14,360 nt of DNA from Halanaerobiales bacterium (GCA_016278435.1 JADQBU010000038.1:1-14360), one strand, 5' to 3'; positions 1 to 8,499 are shown, counted from the stretch's first letter. Program-made: numbers and translations. The notes: generated by a model not told the origin, from the sequence alone.

Positions 1-18
1 ATTTATGGGAAATTGTGC

Positions 19-47
19 TTGACATTTAAAAATTAATTTTTTGCAAT
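19..47 (+). promoter_or_regulatory. Possible upstream promoter of the cold-shock gene
   Basis: A perfect TTGACA -35 box at 19-24 is followed after 17 bp by TGCAAT at 42-47. That hexamer matches only four of six -10 positions and lacks the important second-position A. It could be a secondary, distal promoter in tandem with the better one at 95-123, or chance in AT-rich DNA. Confidence 0.3.
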
Positions 48-94
48 GCTAATGAGTTATTTTCAATTTTATACAGTTAAATTTTTAATAATAT

Positions 95-123
95 TTGACA
101 AAAGCCAAAATAAGTGTTAATAT
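95..123 (+). promoter_or_regulatory. Sigma-A-type promoter of the cold-shock gene
   Basis: TTGACA at 95-100, a 17-bp spacer and TAATAT at 118-123 form a near-consensus vegetative promoter. Transcription would start near 130, giving a leader of roughly 47 nt before the start codon at 177. That is shorter than the long thermosensor-like leader of E. coli cspA. Confidence 0.8.
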
Positions 124-176
124 TACTTCGATTGGTTAAAATAAGAGTAACAAAAAAACAGGAGGAATTTTATTTA

Positions 177-380
177 ATGATTTACAATGGTAAAGTAAAA
201 TGGTTTGATGAGAAAAAAGGTTTTGGTTTTATTGAAAGAGAAGACGGAGACGATGTTTTTGTACATTTTTCTGCTATTCAGCAGAATGGTTTTAAAAACC
301 TGGAAGAAGGTCAGGAAGTTGAATTTGAAATCGTTGAAGGCGAACGCGGTTTAAAGGCAGAGAATGTAGTTACTGTATAA
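177..380 (+). CDS. Cold-shock protein, CspA family
   Basis: A 67-residue single-domain cold-shock protein, the usual family length. It should bind single-stranded RNA and DNA in the cytoplasm and melt secondary structure as an RNA chaperone. Both nucleic-acid-binding motifs are present: RNP1-like KGFGFIE at residues 14-20 and RNP2-like DVFVHFSAI at 26-34, with the N-terminal GKVKWF signature at 5-10. The reading frame is open further upstream, to an ATG at 114, but the start at 177 is chosen because a strong GGAGG lies at 161-165 and because the family begins at this point. The upstream ATG also lies before the predicted transcription start. The gene is monocistronic as far as the terminator at 408-446 shows. 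The next gene is an RNA helicase, a classic functional partner in cold adaptation. Family assignment is very secure; the specific paralogue name is not. Confidence 0.97.
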   Translation: MIYNGKVKWFDEKKGFGFIEREDGDDVFVHFSAIQQNGFKNLEEGQEVEFEIVEGERGLKAENVVTV

Positions 381-407
381 AAGCAATTTTATATAGAAAA
401 AACAACG

Positions 408-446
408 AATCCCTGACTTATATCAAATTGGTCAGGGATTTTTTTG
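408..446 (+). terminator. Intrinsic terminator of the cold-shock gene
   Basis: A perfect 10-bp inverted repeat, AATCCCTGAC at 408-417 and GTCAGGGATT at 431-440, encloses a 13-nt loop and runs into T residues to 445. It separates the cold-shock gene from the helicase. Any co-expression of the two would need read-through or a separate promoter. Confidence 0.92.
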
Positions 447-505
447 CTTATATAAGTGAAATAATAAGATATGTGAATACTATGAATAAAATTTTAAACA
501 GAACA

Positions 506-518
506 AAAGGAAGTGAGA
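506..518 (+). promoter_or_regulatory. Shine-Dalgarno-like block overlapping the helicase start
   Basis: AAAGGAAGTGAGA at 506-518 resembles the 16S-complementary AAAGGAGGTGA with a single change in the core. The GTG start proposed for the helicase at 513 lies inside this block instead of 5-9 nt after it. Either the GTG is used with a very short spacing, or translation starts a few codons later at a non-standard codon such as the in-frame ATT at 522. Confidence 0.5.
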
Positions 519-2114
519 GAAATTAAAAAAATAAGATTTGACGAACTAAATATATCAGATGAAATATTGAAAGCAGTAGAAGATATGGGTTTTGAGGAGA
601 CTACTCCGATCCAGACCCGGGCTATTCCCCATATAATGGAAGGGAGAGATATCATCGGTCAGGCTCAGACCGGGACCGGTAAAACAGCTGCTTTTGGTAT
701 TCCCATCCTGGAGACTATTGATCCCGATCAGAGAAGGAGACCTCAGGTGATTATCTTATGTCCGACCAGAGAGCTGGCCGTGCAGGTGGCGGAGGAATTG
801 AAACATTTATCTCTTTACAAGAGAAATCTTAATATATTACCTATCTACGGTGGTCAACCAATTAATAGACAAATCAGGGCTCTGAAAAAAGGGGTTCAGA
901 TAGTGATTGGAACTCCAGGCCGGGTAATGGATCATATGAGACGTGGTACTCTCAAGTTATCCAGCATAAATCAGGTTGTACTGGATGAAGCAGATGTCAT
1001 GCTTGATATGGGTTTTATAGATGATATTGAGACCATATTGAGGGATGTTCCGGAAGATAGACAGACTTTATTCTTTTCAGCTACTATTCCCCATAAAATC
1101 CGGGAACTGAGTGAAGAATATCAGAAGGATTCGATCTTTGTAAAGGTTGCCCATGAAAAAATGACAGTCCCTGAGATTGAACAGTATTATTTTGAAGTCA
1201 GGCGAAATAACAAACTCGATCTCTTGATCCGCCTGCTTGACCTGTATAATATCAAGCTTAGTCTGGTCTTCTGTAATACACGAAAAATGGTAGATGAATT
1301 GAATATTCAATTACAGTCCAGGGGTTATCTGGCAGATGCTCTGCATGGAGGTATGAGGCAGAGCCAGCGGGACCGGGTGATGGATAAGTTTAGAAATGGA
1401 ATTATAGAGATTATGGTAGCTACTGATGTTGCTGCCCGGGGACTTGATATTGACAATGTTGAAGCTGTCTTTAATTATGATGTTCCCCAGGATACAGATT
1501 ATTATGTCCATAGGATTGGCAGGACGGCCCGGGCCGGGAAAACCGGTATGGCTTTTACTTTTATAGTAGGTAAGGATATCTATAAATTGCGTGATATTCA
1601 AAGATATATTAAAACCAATATCCACCGACACAGTATTCCGACCCGGGATGATATAGAGGAGGCAAAACTTGATAACTTTATTGATAATTTAACCGATTAT
1701 ATAGAGCGGGAGCATCTTGGTAAATATATAAAAATGATTGAAAATCTACTTGAAGATGATTTTACCGCTATAGAAATCGCAGCTGCCCTGATGAAGATGG
1801 TATTTGAAGGGGAAAACAAGGAAGATGAAGATATTTCTAATGAAATATTATTTGCCGATACAGGGGCTGAACCCGGTATGGCCAGACTGTTCATTAATAT
1901 CGGGGAAAAAGATAAGATTGGTCCCCGGCATATAGTCGGTGCGATAGCCGGGGAGACAGGTTTGCCGGGTAAATTGATCGGTGCTATTGATGTTCATGAA
2001 AATTTTACTTTTGTTGAGGTTCCCCGTGATAATGCGGAAGATGTTCTTAAGATCATGCGAAATAACTATATCAAGGGGAATAAAGTAAATATTGAACCGG
2101 CCAAACCAAAATAA
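513..2114 (+). CDS. DEAD-box ATP-dependent RNA helicase with DbpA-type RNA-binding domain
   Basis: A cytoplasmic RNA helicase of 533 residues that should unwind short RNA duplexes during ribosome assembly, mRNA decay or cold adaptation. Motifs appear in canonical order: Q motif near 26-34 (Gln34), motif I AQTGTGKT at 51-58, PTRELA at 84-89, TPGR at 134-137, DEAD at 158-161, SAT at 189-191, VFCNT at 252-256, TDVAARGLDI at 304-313 and HRIGRTAR at 333-340. A helical linker (about 360-445) leads to a DbpA-like RRM fold at about 456-530, the arrangement seen in DeaD/CsdA and DbpA/YxiN proteins. In DbpA that domain directs the helicase to 23S rRNA; whether this protein shares that target is unknown. 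The GTG start fits the family N-terminus, but its Shine-Dalgarno overlaps the codon. The gene follows the cold-shock gene and its terminator, and is convergent with the LysM gene 5 bp away. Confidence 0.95.
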   Translation: MREIKKIRFDELNISDEILKAVEDMGFEETTPIQTRAIPHIMEGRDIIGQAQTGTGKTAAFGIPILETIDPDQRRRPQVIILCPTRELAVQVAEELKHLSLYKRNLNILPIYGGQPINRQIRALKKGVQIVIGTPGRVMDHMRRGTLKLSSINQVVLDEADVMLDMGFIDDIETILRDVPEDRQTLFFSATIPHKIRELSEEYQKDSIFVKVAHEKMTVPEIEQYYFEVRRNNKLDLLIRLLDLYNIKLSLVFCNTRKMVDELNIQLQSRGYLADALHGGMRQSQRDRVMDKFRNGIIEIMVATDVAARGLDIDNVEAVFNYDVPQDTDYYVHRIGRTARAGKTGMAFTFIVGKDIYKLRDIQRYIKTNIHRHSIPTRDDIEEAKLDNFIDNLTDYIEREHLGKYIKMIENLLEDDFTAIEIAAALMKMVFEGENKEDEDISNEILFADTGAEPGMARLFINIGEKDKIGPRHIVGAIAGETGLPGKLIGAIDVHENFTFVEVPRDNAEDVLKIMRNNYIKGNKVNIEPAKPK

Positions 2115-2119
2115 TTATT

Positions 2120-2647
2120 TTAATCCCGGGGGATACAGACCGGGTCGCCAACTTTTAAATTTTCAGGATTCAACTGCTGGTTAGCTTCTATGAGCCGGTT
2201 GAGGTTTACTCCATATCTCCGGGCAATACTGTACATTGTATCCCCTGGTTTTATAATATAGATTGAACCACCATAACAGGGGAAGGGTCCAGCTCCCGGG
2301 GAAGGTGGTAAACAGATGGTCTGACCGATCTGCAAATTCTCTGGATTAACTCCCGGATTGATAGCAAGTAAGGCATCAAGGGTATAACCAAATCTCCTGG
2401 CAATATTGATAAATGTGTCCCCGGGTCTAATATCATATAACCGGCCAGGACAAGGTTCCCGTTCTGGAGCCGGGGCCGGTATACATATCTGCTGGCCTAT
2501 CTGTAGTCTGTCAGGCTCTATAGCCGTATTAGCCTCAATTATTGACTGCACCGATATTCCAAAACGACTTGCAATGCTATAAAGTGTATCACCGATTACA
2601 ATTGTATAAAAGAATCCATCAGGACATCCTCTAGAGTTATTATCCAT
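2120..2647 (-). CDS. Triple-LysM-domain protein
   Basis: A 175-residue protein consisting almost entirely of three LysM domains (about residues 13-57, 70-114 and 129-173). LysM modules bind N-acetylglucosamine-containing glycans such as peptidoglycan. Each repeat shows the aromatic-hydrophobic opening, a GDT triad (19-21, 76-78, 135-137), I-A-x-R-(F/Y)-G and a closing I/V-C-(I/L)-P. Cysteines occur as one pair per repeat: 8/55, 66/112 and 124/171, spaced 46-47 residues, which suggests one disulfide bracing each module. There is no signal peptide, membrane segment or catalytic domain. Short Pro/Gly-rich linkers join the repeats. The start has an AAAGGAG ribosome binding site 7 nt upstream. It could be a spore-coat or cortex-associated protein loaded from the mother cell, or a protein exported by another route; this is inference. 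It is transcribed towards the helicase and divergently from the AddB-like gene. Confidence 0.92.
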   Translation of the reverse strand: MDNNSRGCPDGFFYTIVIGDTLYSIASRFGISVQSIIEANTAIEPDRLQIGQQICIPAPAPEREPCPGRLYDIRPGDTFINIARRFGYTLDALLAINPGVNPENLQIGQTICLPPSPGAGPFPCYGGSIYIIKPGDTMYSIARRYGVNLNRLIEANQQLNPENLKVGDPVCIPRD

Positions 2648-2717
2648 TTTTTTACTCCTTTCATTAAAAATTTAACAATTAACTGTATATATTAATTATA
2701 TGTATTTACTTAAACTT

Positions 2718-2747
2718 TTGTATATCAGGGGAATAAAGGATTATAAG
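2718..2747 (+). promoter_or_regulatory. Candidate promoter for the AddAB-like operon
   Basis: TTGTAT at 2718-2723 and TATAAG at 2742-2747 with an 18-bp spacer are the best sigma-A-like pair I found in the 186-bp divergent region between the LysM gene and the AddB-like gene. The -35 is weak (three of six). The region is very AT-rich, so chance matches are likely. I could not pick a convincing promoter for the LysM gene on the opposite strand. Confidence 0.3.
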
Positions 2748-2833
2748 TGTTATTATAGAATTATATTGTAATATCTGTTTAGTTTAAATATTTAAATGAT
2801 ATTTACCTGGAAGGATATCGGAGGGAGTAATTT

Positions 2834-5425
2834 ATGGATATTAATTATATTGGTTATCGGCAGGATATATTTTCTAAGGCTGTTAACAGCCATAAACCGG
2901 TTATCTATGTTTTTGATAATTTTAAAAATATGCTGCAGTCCGGGGATTATTATGAAAAACCTTTTTTACAAAAAGGAAGTATTTTTATTTCGTTCTCAGA
3001 CTTAAAAGAAAAGCTATTCCCGGTAGATAGACTGATATTAAAAGAAGAAAAAATAACAGTTATTTTTTTTGAACTACTGACAGAAGTGGAAAAAGAAAAA
3101 CTGAAAATAAATAATTATTTTGATGCTATTGACCCGGCTGCTGAATTTTTCAATTTTTTTGCTGAATTAAATGAATATAATATTGATAAAATTGAAGATT
3201 TACAGGGCTGGCAGCAGGAGAAGTATCTAATTTTTATGAGGATTAGAGAAAGATATGAAAAGAGGATGGATAACTTAAATTTTACTGATAGAACACTTGC
3301 CTTTGATTTTGCTAATTTTAATCCTGTATATTTAAAAAACTATGAAGGTGTTACCTTAATCAATATCATTAATTTTACTCCTAAAGAAAAGGAACTGTTA
3401 ACTAAAATAGAAGATACCGGGGTTAAGTTGAAACTCTACCTACAGGTGCTAAACCGGGATTTTGATGAAGAAAAATTATGCTTAAAATCTGTTTCTATGC
3501 CGGAATTAAGGGAAAATAATATTGAAATCTACTATACTGAGGAAGATTTTCTGCAGCTGGCAAATGTAATTGCAGATCTGGAGAGATATGAAAGATGTGA
3601 CCTGCTTGATGCGGATTTTAATAACAATAAATATTTTCACCTGCTTGGGTCTAACAGGATTCTGGTCGATAGGGAAACAAATTTTACTGTTACATCGATC
3701 TTTAGTTTTCTCAATAATCTATATAATATATTTGTTAATACTGATTTTGCAGGCAACTCAATAAAACTGGAAATTAATGACCTGCTTGCAGCCTGTTTTA
3801 GACAGGAGTTCAGAGACTATTATGAGTGGGAAATAGATTATCAAAGAAAATTACAGGAACTGGCAGCAGATGACTATGTCTACATAGATGCTGGGATAAT
3901 AGATAGAGAAGGTCTTACTGGAATAAAAAAATTACTGACTGATATCAGGGAAATAAGTAAGATTGATAGTCTGCAGGAGTTTTGCAGTTTTCTGGAAAGA
4001 CTTAATTTCAGGAAATTAAATGATATAGATCTGGCCAGAAATATATCGCGGTTTTTTGATGCTATGCTGGAGTTGAGTTCGATAGAAGTTATGAACATCG
4101 TCAGCAACTGGGATAAATATTTTAATAACCGTCCACAGGGTTATTTCAGGATGATAATCAATTATTTGAAATATAAAGAGGTTAAACCGCTAAGAAATAA
4201 TAAGGATATGAAATATAAGCTGGAGGATCTACTATCAGCTTCCCATAATAAACGGGAAAATTTAATAATTATTAATGCTGCCAGGGGAGTTATCCCCACT
4301 GAGACCAGAAAAAATTTTCTGCTGACAGAAAACCTACGGGCTGATTTAGGTCTTCAAACTTCAATAGAAAGACGGTTACGGGAGAAATATTACTTTTTTC
4401 GCCATATTTTCAGCAGTAATAATGTAATCATTTACAGTCTAAAGAACCTGGAAGATAATATAACCAGCAGTCCCTTTGTGGAAGAATTGAGGTTGAATTA
4501 TAAGCTGCCGGTGAAAAGTGCAGTTATCAGACCGGAACATTACCCGAAACTGATTATTGATACTTTCCCGGTTGACAGGGAACCCTTTACTGCTGAACTT
4601 TCCGAAGCAGTTAGAGAGCAGGACAGTTTACTTATTGATAAGGATGATTTTCATGAAAGAGGTTTTTCCCTGACCTATTATAAGTATCAGATATTAAAGG
4701 ACTGTTATTATCGGTTTTTTCTGGAATCCGTCTCTGAGCTGGAAGAGGAGAAAGTCAGAATAAATAAAAAACTGGATCTTAAGTTTATTGGTATATTTGT
4801 TCATGAGATATTTGCAGATATTATCGAGACAGCCGGTCCCGGCTTGACTATTGAGAAAGACACAATAAATGAGATTGTAAGAAAGAAATTCTATTCATAT
4901 GAACTGAAAATTAATAACTATTTTAAGAAATATTATAGTGATATATTTTTAAGTAAAATAGAAAAATCGATCTATTATTTTATGAATGAAATAAATAAGA
5001 GAATTAATAGTGATATCGAAGATCTATTAATTGAATGGCTTCCTGTTGAAAAAGACCGCTGGTTTTTCTATGAAGATGAGTATACACAATTTTATCTTAA
5101 CGGCCGGGTCGATCTGGTAATCACCACTGCTGAGAGCGATTATTTAATTGACTTTAAAACCGGTGGTGGAGATACTGAACAACTTGACTTCTATTCATTA
5201 CTTTTAAATCCTGGTTTTAAGCTCGACCAGCAGTTAAATAAATATATTTATTCTGTGATGGATGAAAAAATTGTTATTGGTAAACCTGGATCAGAGGTTG
5301 ATTTTTCCGGGAAGATCCAGGAGAAACTGGAGGAATTTTCGACATCAGGAGAGTACCGAACAGTTTATAAATCAAGGTGTAATAGTTGTCCGATGTTTGA
5401 TATCTGTAGGGTGGTGAGTAAATGA
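2834..5425 (+). CDS. AddB-like nuclease subunit (PD-(D/E)XK with Fe-S cysteines)
   Basis: An 863-residue protein related to AddB/RexB, the subunit that works with AddA in resecting double-strand breaks for recombination. The C-terminal RecB-family nuclease is complete: H657 (in GIFVHE), D760 (GRVD), D773 and K775 (DFKTG), Q783 and Y787. Four cysteines fit the AddB iron-sulfur staple: C624 before the nuclease and C849-x2-C852-x5-C858 at the end. The N-terminal 600 residues are weakly conserved. They retain AddB-like landmarks such as FTPKEKELL at 181-189 and a motif around 477-505 (NAARGVIPTE, then LLTEN). No Walker A P-loop is visible at the N-terminus, so ATPase activity is unlikely. It is about 300 residues shorter than B. 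subtilis AddB. The start has GGAGGGAG about 6 nt upstream. Its stop overlaps the next start (ATGA). It is rich in Asn, Ile, Lys and Tyr. Function is inferred; orthology to canonical AddB is uncertain. Confidence 0.85.
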   Translation: MDINYIGYRQDIFSKAVNSHKPVIYVFDNFKNMLQSGDYYEKPFLQKGSIFISFSDLKEKLFPVDRLILKEEKITVIFFELLTEVEKEKLKINNYFDAIDPAAEFFNFFAELNEYNIDKIEDLQGWQQEKYLIFMRIRERYEKRMDNLNFTDRTLAFDFANFNPVYLKNYEGVTLINIINFTPKEKELLTKIEDTGVKLKLYLQVLNRDFDEEKLCLKSVSMPELRENNIEIYYTEEDFLQLANVIADLERYERCDLLDADFNNNKYFHLLGSNRILVDRETNFTVTSIFSFLNNLYNIFVNTDFAGNSIKLEINDLLAACFRQEFRDYYEWEIDYQRKLQELAADDYVYIDAGIIDREGLTGIKKLLTDIREISKIDSLQEFCSFLERLNFRKLNDIDLARNISRFFDAMLELSSIEVMNIVSNWDKYFNNRPQGYFRMIINYLKYKEVKPLRNNKDMKYKLEDLLSASHNKRENLIIINAARGVIPTETRKNFLLTENLRADLGLQTSIERRLREKYYFFRHIFSSNNVIIYSLKNLEDNITSSPFVEELRLNYKLPVKSAVIRPEHYPKLIIDTFPVDREPFTAELSEAVREQDSLLIDKDDFHERGFSLTYYKYQILKDCYYRFFLESVSELEEEKVRINKKLDLKFIGIFVHEIFADIIETAGPGLTIEKDTINEIVRKKFYSYELKINNYFKKYYSDIFLSKIEKSIYYFMNEINKRINSDIEDLLIEWLPVEKDRWFFYEDEYTQFYLNGRVDLVITTAESDYLIDFKTGGGDTEQLDFYSLLLNPGFKLDQQLNKYIYSVMDEKIVIGKPGSEVDFSGKIQEKLEEFSTSGEYRTVYKSRCNSCPMFDICRVVSK

Positions 5426-8400
5426 ATAAAATATTGAAAGCAAGTGCGGGTACAGGTAAAACCTACAGGTTATCATTAGAATATGTGGCCTCTCTTCTGC
5501 AGGGGAAGAATTTTGCAGAAATTGCAGTAATGACTTTTACCCGGAAGGCTACAGCCGAGATCAGAGAAAGAGTTATTGAACATCTTGAGGATATTATAAA
5601 CAGGGGAAGAGAGAGTGAGGTCTTTATAAATCTTAAGGAGATTTATAAAGAACTGGAATTTGACCGAAACCTTCTGCAGCAAGCCTATGAAGATATGTTA
5701 AAGAATAAAGACAGTGTTAACATCTTTACGATTGATAGTTTCACTAACAGAATATTCAGTCAAACTATTGCTCCTTATCTAGGTGTCTATGGATATGAAA
5801 TTATTGAAGATGATAATAATTCTGATATTCTGGAAAAGGTCTTTAAAGAGATTCTTGATAATCCAGAAGACTTTGAAATAATGGAAAAATTCTTAACAGA
5901 TAATACTGAACGGGATATTGAGCAGTATCTGAAATTAATCAAGAAAATATTAAAGAACAGATGGAAGTTTTTGCTGATCGATCATCAATCTCGAGGTCGG
6001 CAGGAGACAGGAAATCTTGTTAATCTGTTGGATGAATCGATTGAAATCCTGCGTAAAATTGCCCATGAGAAAGGAAAGGATTTTAATGATTCCTTTTACA
6101 TCAAAAAGTTCAAGACATTACTGGTAGATTACTGTAAACACGACAATAAAGAAGCAAGGAAAGAAATTATCATTAAAAATAATAGATTATTTTTTAAGGA
6201 GACATTTTGGAATGGAAATCAAATAAGGGGTAAAGATTTTGCTGAAATAAAGGAGGAATTAACAACTACTTACCAATTGTTCAGGCAGCAGTTAGCAGCC
6301 GCCATATTTAATCGGGAAATGATACCATATGAAGAAGAAATCTTTAATTTTTCCTCCAGGATATTTGCTATTTATGATGAATTAAAGTTCCGGGATAAAA
6401 CATTTACTCACACAGATATCAGTAATTACACCTATAAATATCTGCGTCTGGAAGAACTTAGTTCTGCAGCTAGCGATTATTTTAGTGATATCAGCTGCTT
6501 TTTTATTGATGAATTTCAGGATACCAGTATATTGCAGTGGAAAATACTAAAACCTCTACTCGAGAAGACAGAGAATGTGATTATAGTAGGTGATGAAAAA
6601 CAGTCTGTCTACGGCTGGCGCGGGGGAGAGAAAGAGCTATTTTCTAACATCGACCGGATGATAAAGGGAGAGACTGAATCCCTACTTACTTGTTACCGGA
6701 GTGAAAGTGATGTTATGGAATTTGTCAATCGTTTTTTCCTCAACCTACAGATTGACTGGGAATATAAGAAAGCATCTAATCTGGAAAGTAAAGATGAAGG
6801 ATATGTTGAAGTATTAATCGGGGGCAATGGCTGTGTAACTAAAACAGATACTAAAGTCTTCAGTAAAAAGAGTGAGGACATTCAACAGAAAACAATTAAT
6901 CTTTACGACAGAGTGACCAGAAATTTGCAGGATAAGATCGCAACCCGTATTGCAGAAATACCTACTTTAAATGATGTATGTATCCTGGCCCGAACCAATA
7001 AAGAATTATCGTCTATTGCTGAAGAACTGGATAAACAGGGAATACCCTATATTCTGGAGGGTAAAGATAATCTGGTGGAACATCAGGCGATTAAACCACT
7101 ATATTTTTTATTACATTATCTATGTTACCGGGATTATTTTAATCTACTGAAATTTCTACGGAGCCAGATAGTTGGGGTCAATAATAGAACCCTGAAATAT
7201 TTGCTTAGAAATAAGAAAAGGACAGAAAAGTATATTGAGGGTGTAGAGATTACACTGGAGGAAAGTGGAGTCCAGAATATATTATCTTCTGTCATGGAAC
7301 TTAAAGACCTGGAATACAGTGAGTTAAGCAGCCAGTTGATAAATAAATCAGGTGTTATCAGTCAATATAAAGATAATAACGGTGCTCTAAAAAACATTTA
7401 TTATTTCTTTGAATTAATGAGGAGATTTAACTCCTTGCCAGAATTTCTGGAATATATTGAGGAGAATAAGGATAGAAGTGAATTAAAACAGGCCGGTATC
7501 AAGGAAGAGGAAGCAGTCAAGTTGATTACCATTCATAAGGCAAAGGGTTTATCTTTTGAAACCGTATTCTTTTACTGGAATCCGGGTTACAGACAAGGAT
7601 ACCGGGGAGTTACTATGGACTTATATGTAAAATTTGATGATGATTATCGACAGATAGAAGATTATCTACTGACTAAATCTAGTTATCAGATATTATTTGA
7701 GCATCTGGGATATGATTTTGCAGAAGACAGGGATAGAAAAGAACTGATGGAAGAAATTAATAATGTCTATGTAGCCTTGACCAGAGCAGAAAAGAATCTG
7801 ATTTTATATATTGAAGGACCCTGCAAACTGGAACTTGATGGATACAGCTGGCAGAATGGTAGTTATAATTTCTATGAAGAAGCAGTCTTACAGGGAGCTG
7901 ATGTGCAGACTCTGGCAGAGTTAGTGGACGGAATTAAACTGGGTAATTTTACTGTGAAATCAGAAGAGATACAGATTGAAGAGATCTCGTTACCTGATTT
8001 AAGTTCATACTTTAAGTTAGATGAAATTCCGGAGGGAAAGATCAGGGAGATAAACAACAAAAAGGATTTTAATATGAATCTGAGTAAGGAGATAAGCCGG
8101 ATTGAAGGTCTGGCTATCCACTATTTTATGGAATATATTACTTATGGTCGGCAGGATGAACTGGATTATGCCCGGGAAATGGTTCTGGCCAGGTATGGCA
8201 ATATTCTGGGGCCGGTAAGGACCGGGCAAATTATCAGGCGAGTAGAAAAATTTATTGAAGATAATCCCCACTATTTTGCAGACTACTGGCAGGTTTTTAA
8301 TGAATATGAACTGGATGCTGAAGATAAAACTTACCGGATAGACCGTTTATTATTGAGTGATGAAAAGGGTGAGATTGTAATCCTTGACTTTAAAAGCGGG

Positions 8401-8499
8401 ATAACCAGAGAGGAATCTCAACTGGAAAAATACCGGGAATTAATTGTGTCCAGAACCGGGGGACGGTATAAAATCAAGACCGAATTTCTGGAGATATAG
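5422..8499 (+). CDS. AddA-like UvrD-family helicase-nuclease
   Basis: A 1025-residue superfamily 1 DNA helicase with a C-terminal nuclease, the AddA/RecB-like partner of the preceding gene. Helicase motifs: Walker A KASAGTGKT at 6-14, motif Ia around TFTRKATAEIRER at 38-50, DEFQD at 363-367, GDEKQSVYGWRGG at 390-402, motif IV near CYRSE 424-428, ITIHKAKGLSFE at 702-713 and VYVALTRAEKN at 782-792. The nuclease has H900, D974 (RIDR), D989 and K991 (DFKSG), Q1000 and Y1004, so it appears catalytically intact. It starts within the stop codon of the AddB-like gene (ATGA overlap), with a GGTGGTGAG ribosome-binding stretch just upstream, implying coupled translation and a stoichiometric complex. It is about 200 residues shorter than B. 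subtilis AddA. The N-terminal sequence resembles forms I associate with Fusobacteria and Bacteroidetes; that is memory, not a search. Confidence 0.92.
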   Translation: MNKILKASAGTGKTYRLSLEYVASLLQGKNFAEIAVMTFTRKATAEIRERVIEHLEDIINRGRESEVFINLKEIYKELEFDRNLLQQAYEDMLKNKDSVNIFTIDSFTNRIFSQTIAPYLGVYGYEIIEDDNNSDILEKVFKEILDNPEDFEIMEKFLTDNTERDIEQYLKLIKKILKNRWKFLLIDHQSRGRQETGNLVNLLDESIEILRKIAHEKGKDFNDSFYIKKFKTLLVDYCKHDNKEARKEIIIKNNRLFFKETFWNGNQIRGKDFAEIKEELTTTYQLFRQQLAAAIFNREMIPYEEEIFNFSSRIFAIYDELKFRDKTFTHTDISNYTYKYLRLEELSSAASDYFSDISCFFIDEFQDTSILQWKILKPLLEKTENVIIVGDEKQSVYGWRGGEKELFSNIDRMIKGETESLLTCYRSESDVMEFVNRFFLNLQIDWEYKKASNLESKDEGYVEVLIGGNGCVTKTDTKVFSKKSEDIQQKTINLYDRVTRNLQDKIATRIAEIPTLNDVCILARTNKELSSIAEELDKQGIPYILEGKDNLVEHQAIKPLYFLLHYLCYRDYFNLLKFLRSQIVGVNNRTLKYLLRNKKRTEKYIEGVEITLEESGVQNILSSVMELKDLEYSELSSQLINKSGVISQYKDNNGALKNIYYFFELMRRFNSLPEFLEYIEENKDRSELKQAGIKEEEAVKLITIHKAKGLSFETVFFYWNPGYRQGYRGVTMDLYVKFDDDYRQIEDYLLTKSSYQILFEHLGYDFAEDRDRKELMEEINNVYVALTRAEKNLILYIEGPCKLELDGYSWQNGSYNFYEEAVLQGADVQTLAELVDGIKLGNFTVKSEEIQIEEISLPDLSSYFKLDEIPEGKIREINNKKDFNMNLSKEISRIEGLAIHYFMEYITYGRQDELDYAREMVLARYGNILGPVRTGQIIRRVEKFIEDNPHYFADYWQVFNEYELDAEDKTYRIDRLLLSDEKGEIVILDFKSGITREESQLEKYRELIVSRTGGRYKIKTEFLEI

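Noticed and set aside
114..176. N-terminal extension of the cold-shock protein from an upstream ATG
   Set aside because: It starts before the predicted transcription start near 130, has no ribosome binding site and is absent from the family; GGAGG before 177 fixes the start.
1077..1894. Open frames on the minus strand within the helicase gene
   Set aside because: They are mirror frames of a highly conserved coding region, with no start signals or recognisable domains.
2125..2144. CCCGG/CCGGG stem at the end of the LysM gene as a bidirectional terminator
   Set aside because: The stem is only 5 bp with a 10-nt loop and has no T-run adjoining it on either strand.
2796..3005. Small open frame overlapping the start of the AddB-like gene
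   Set aside because: No ribosome binding site at its ATG, low-complexity translation, and it is overlapped by the well-supported AddB-like frame.
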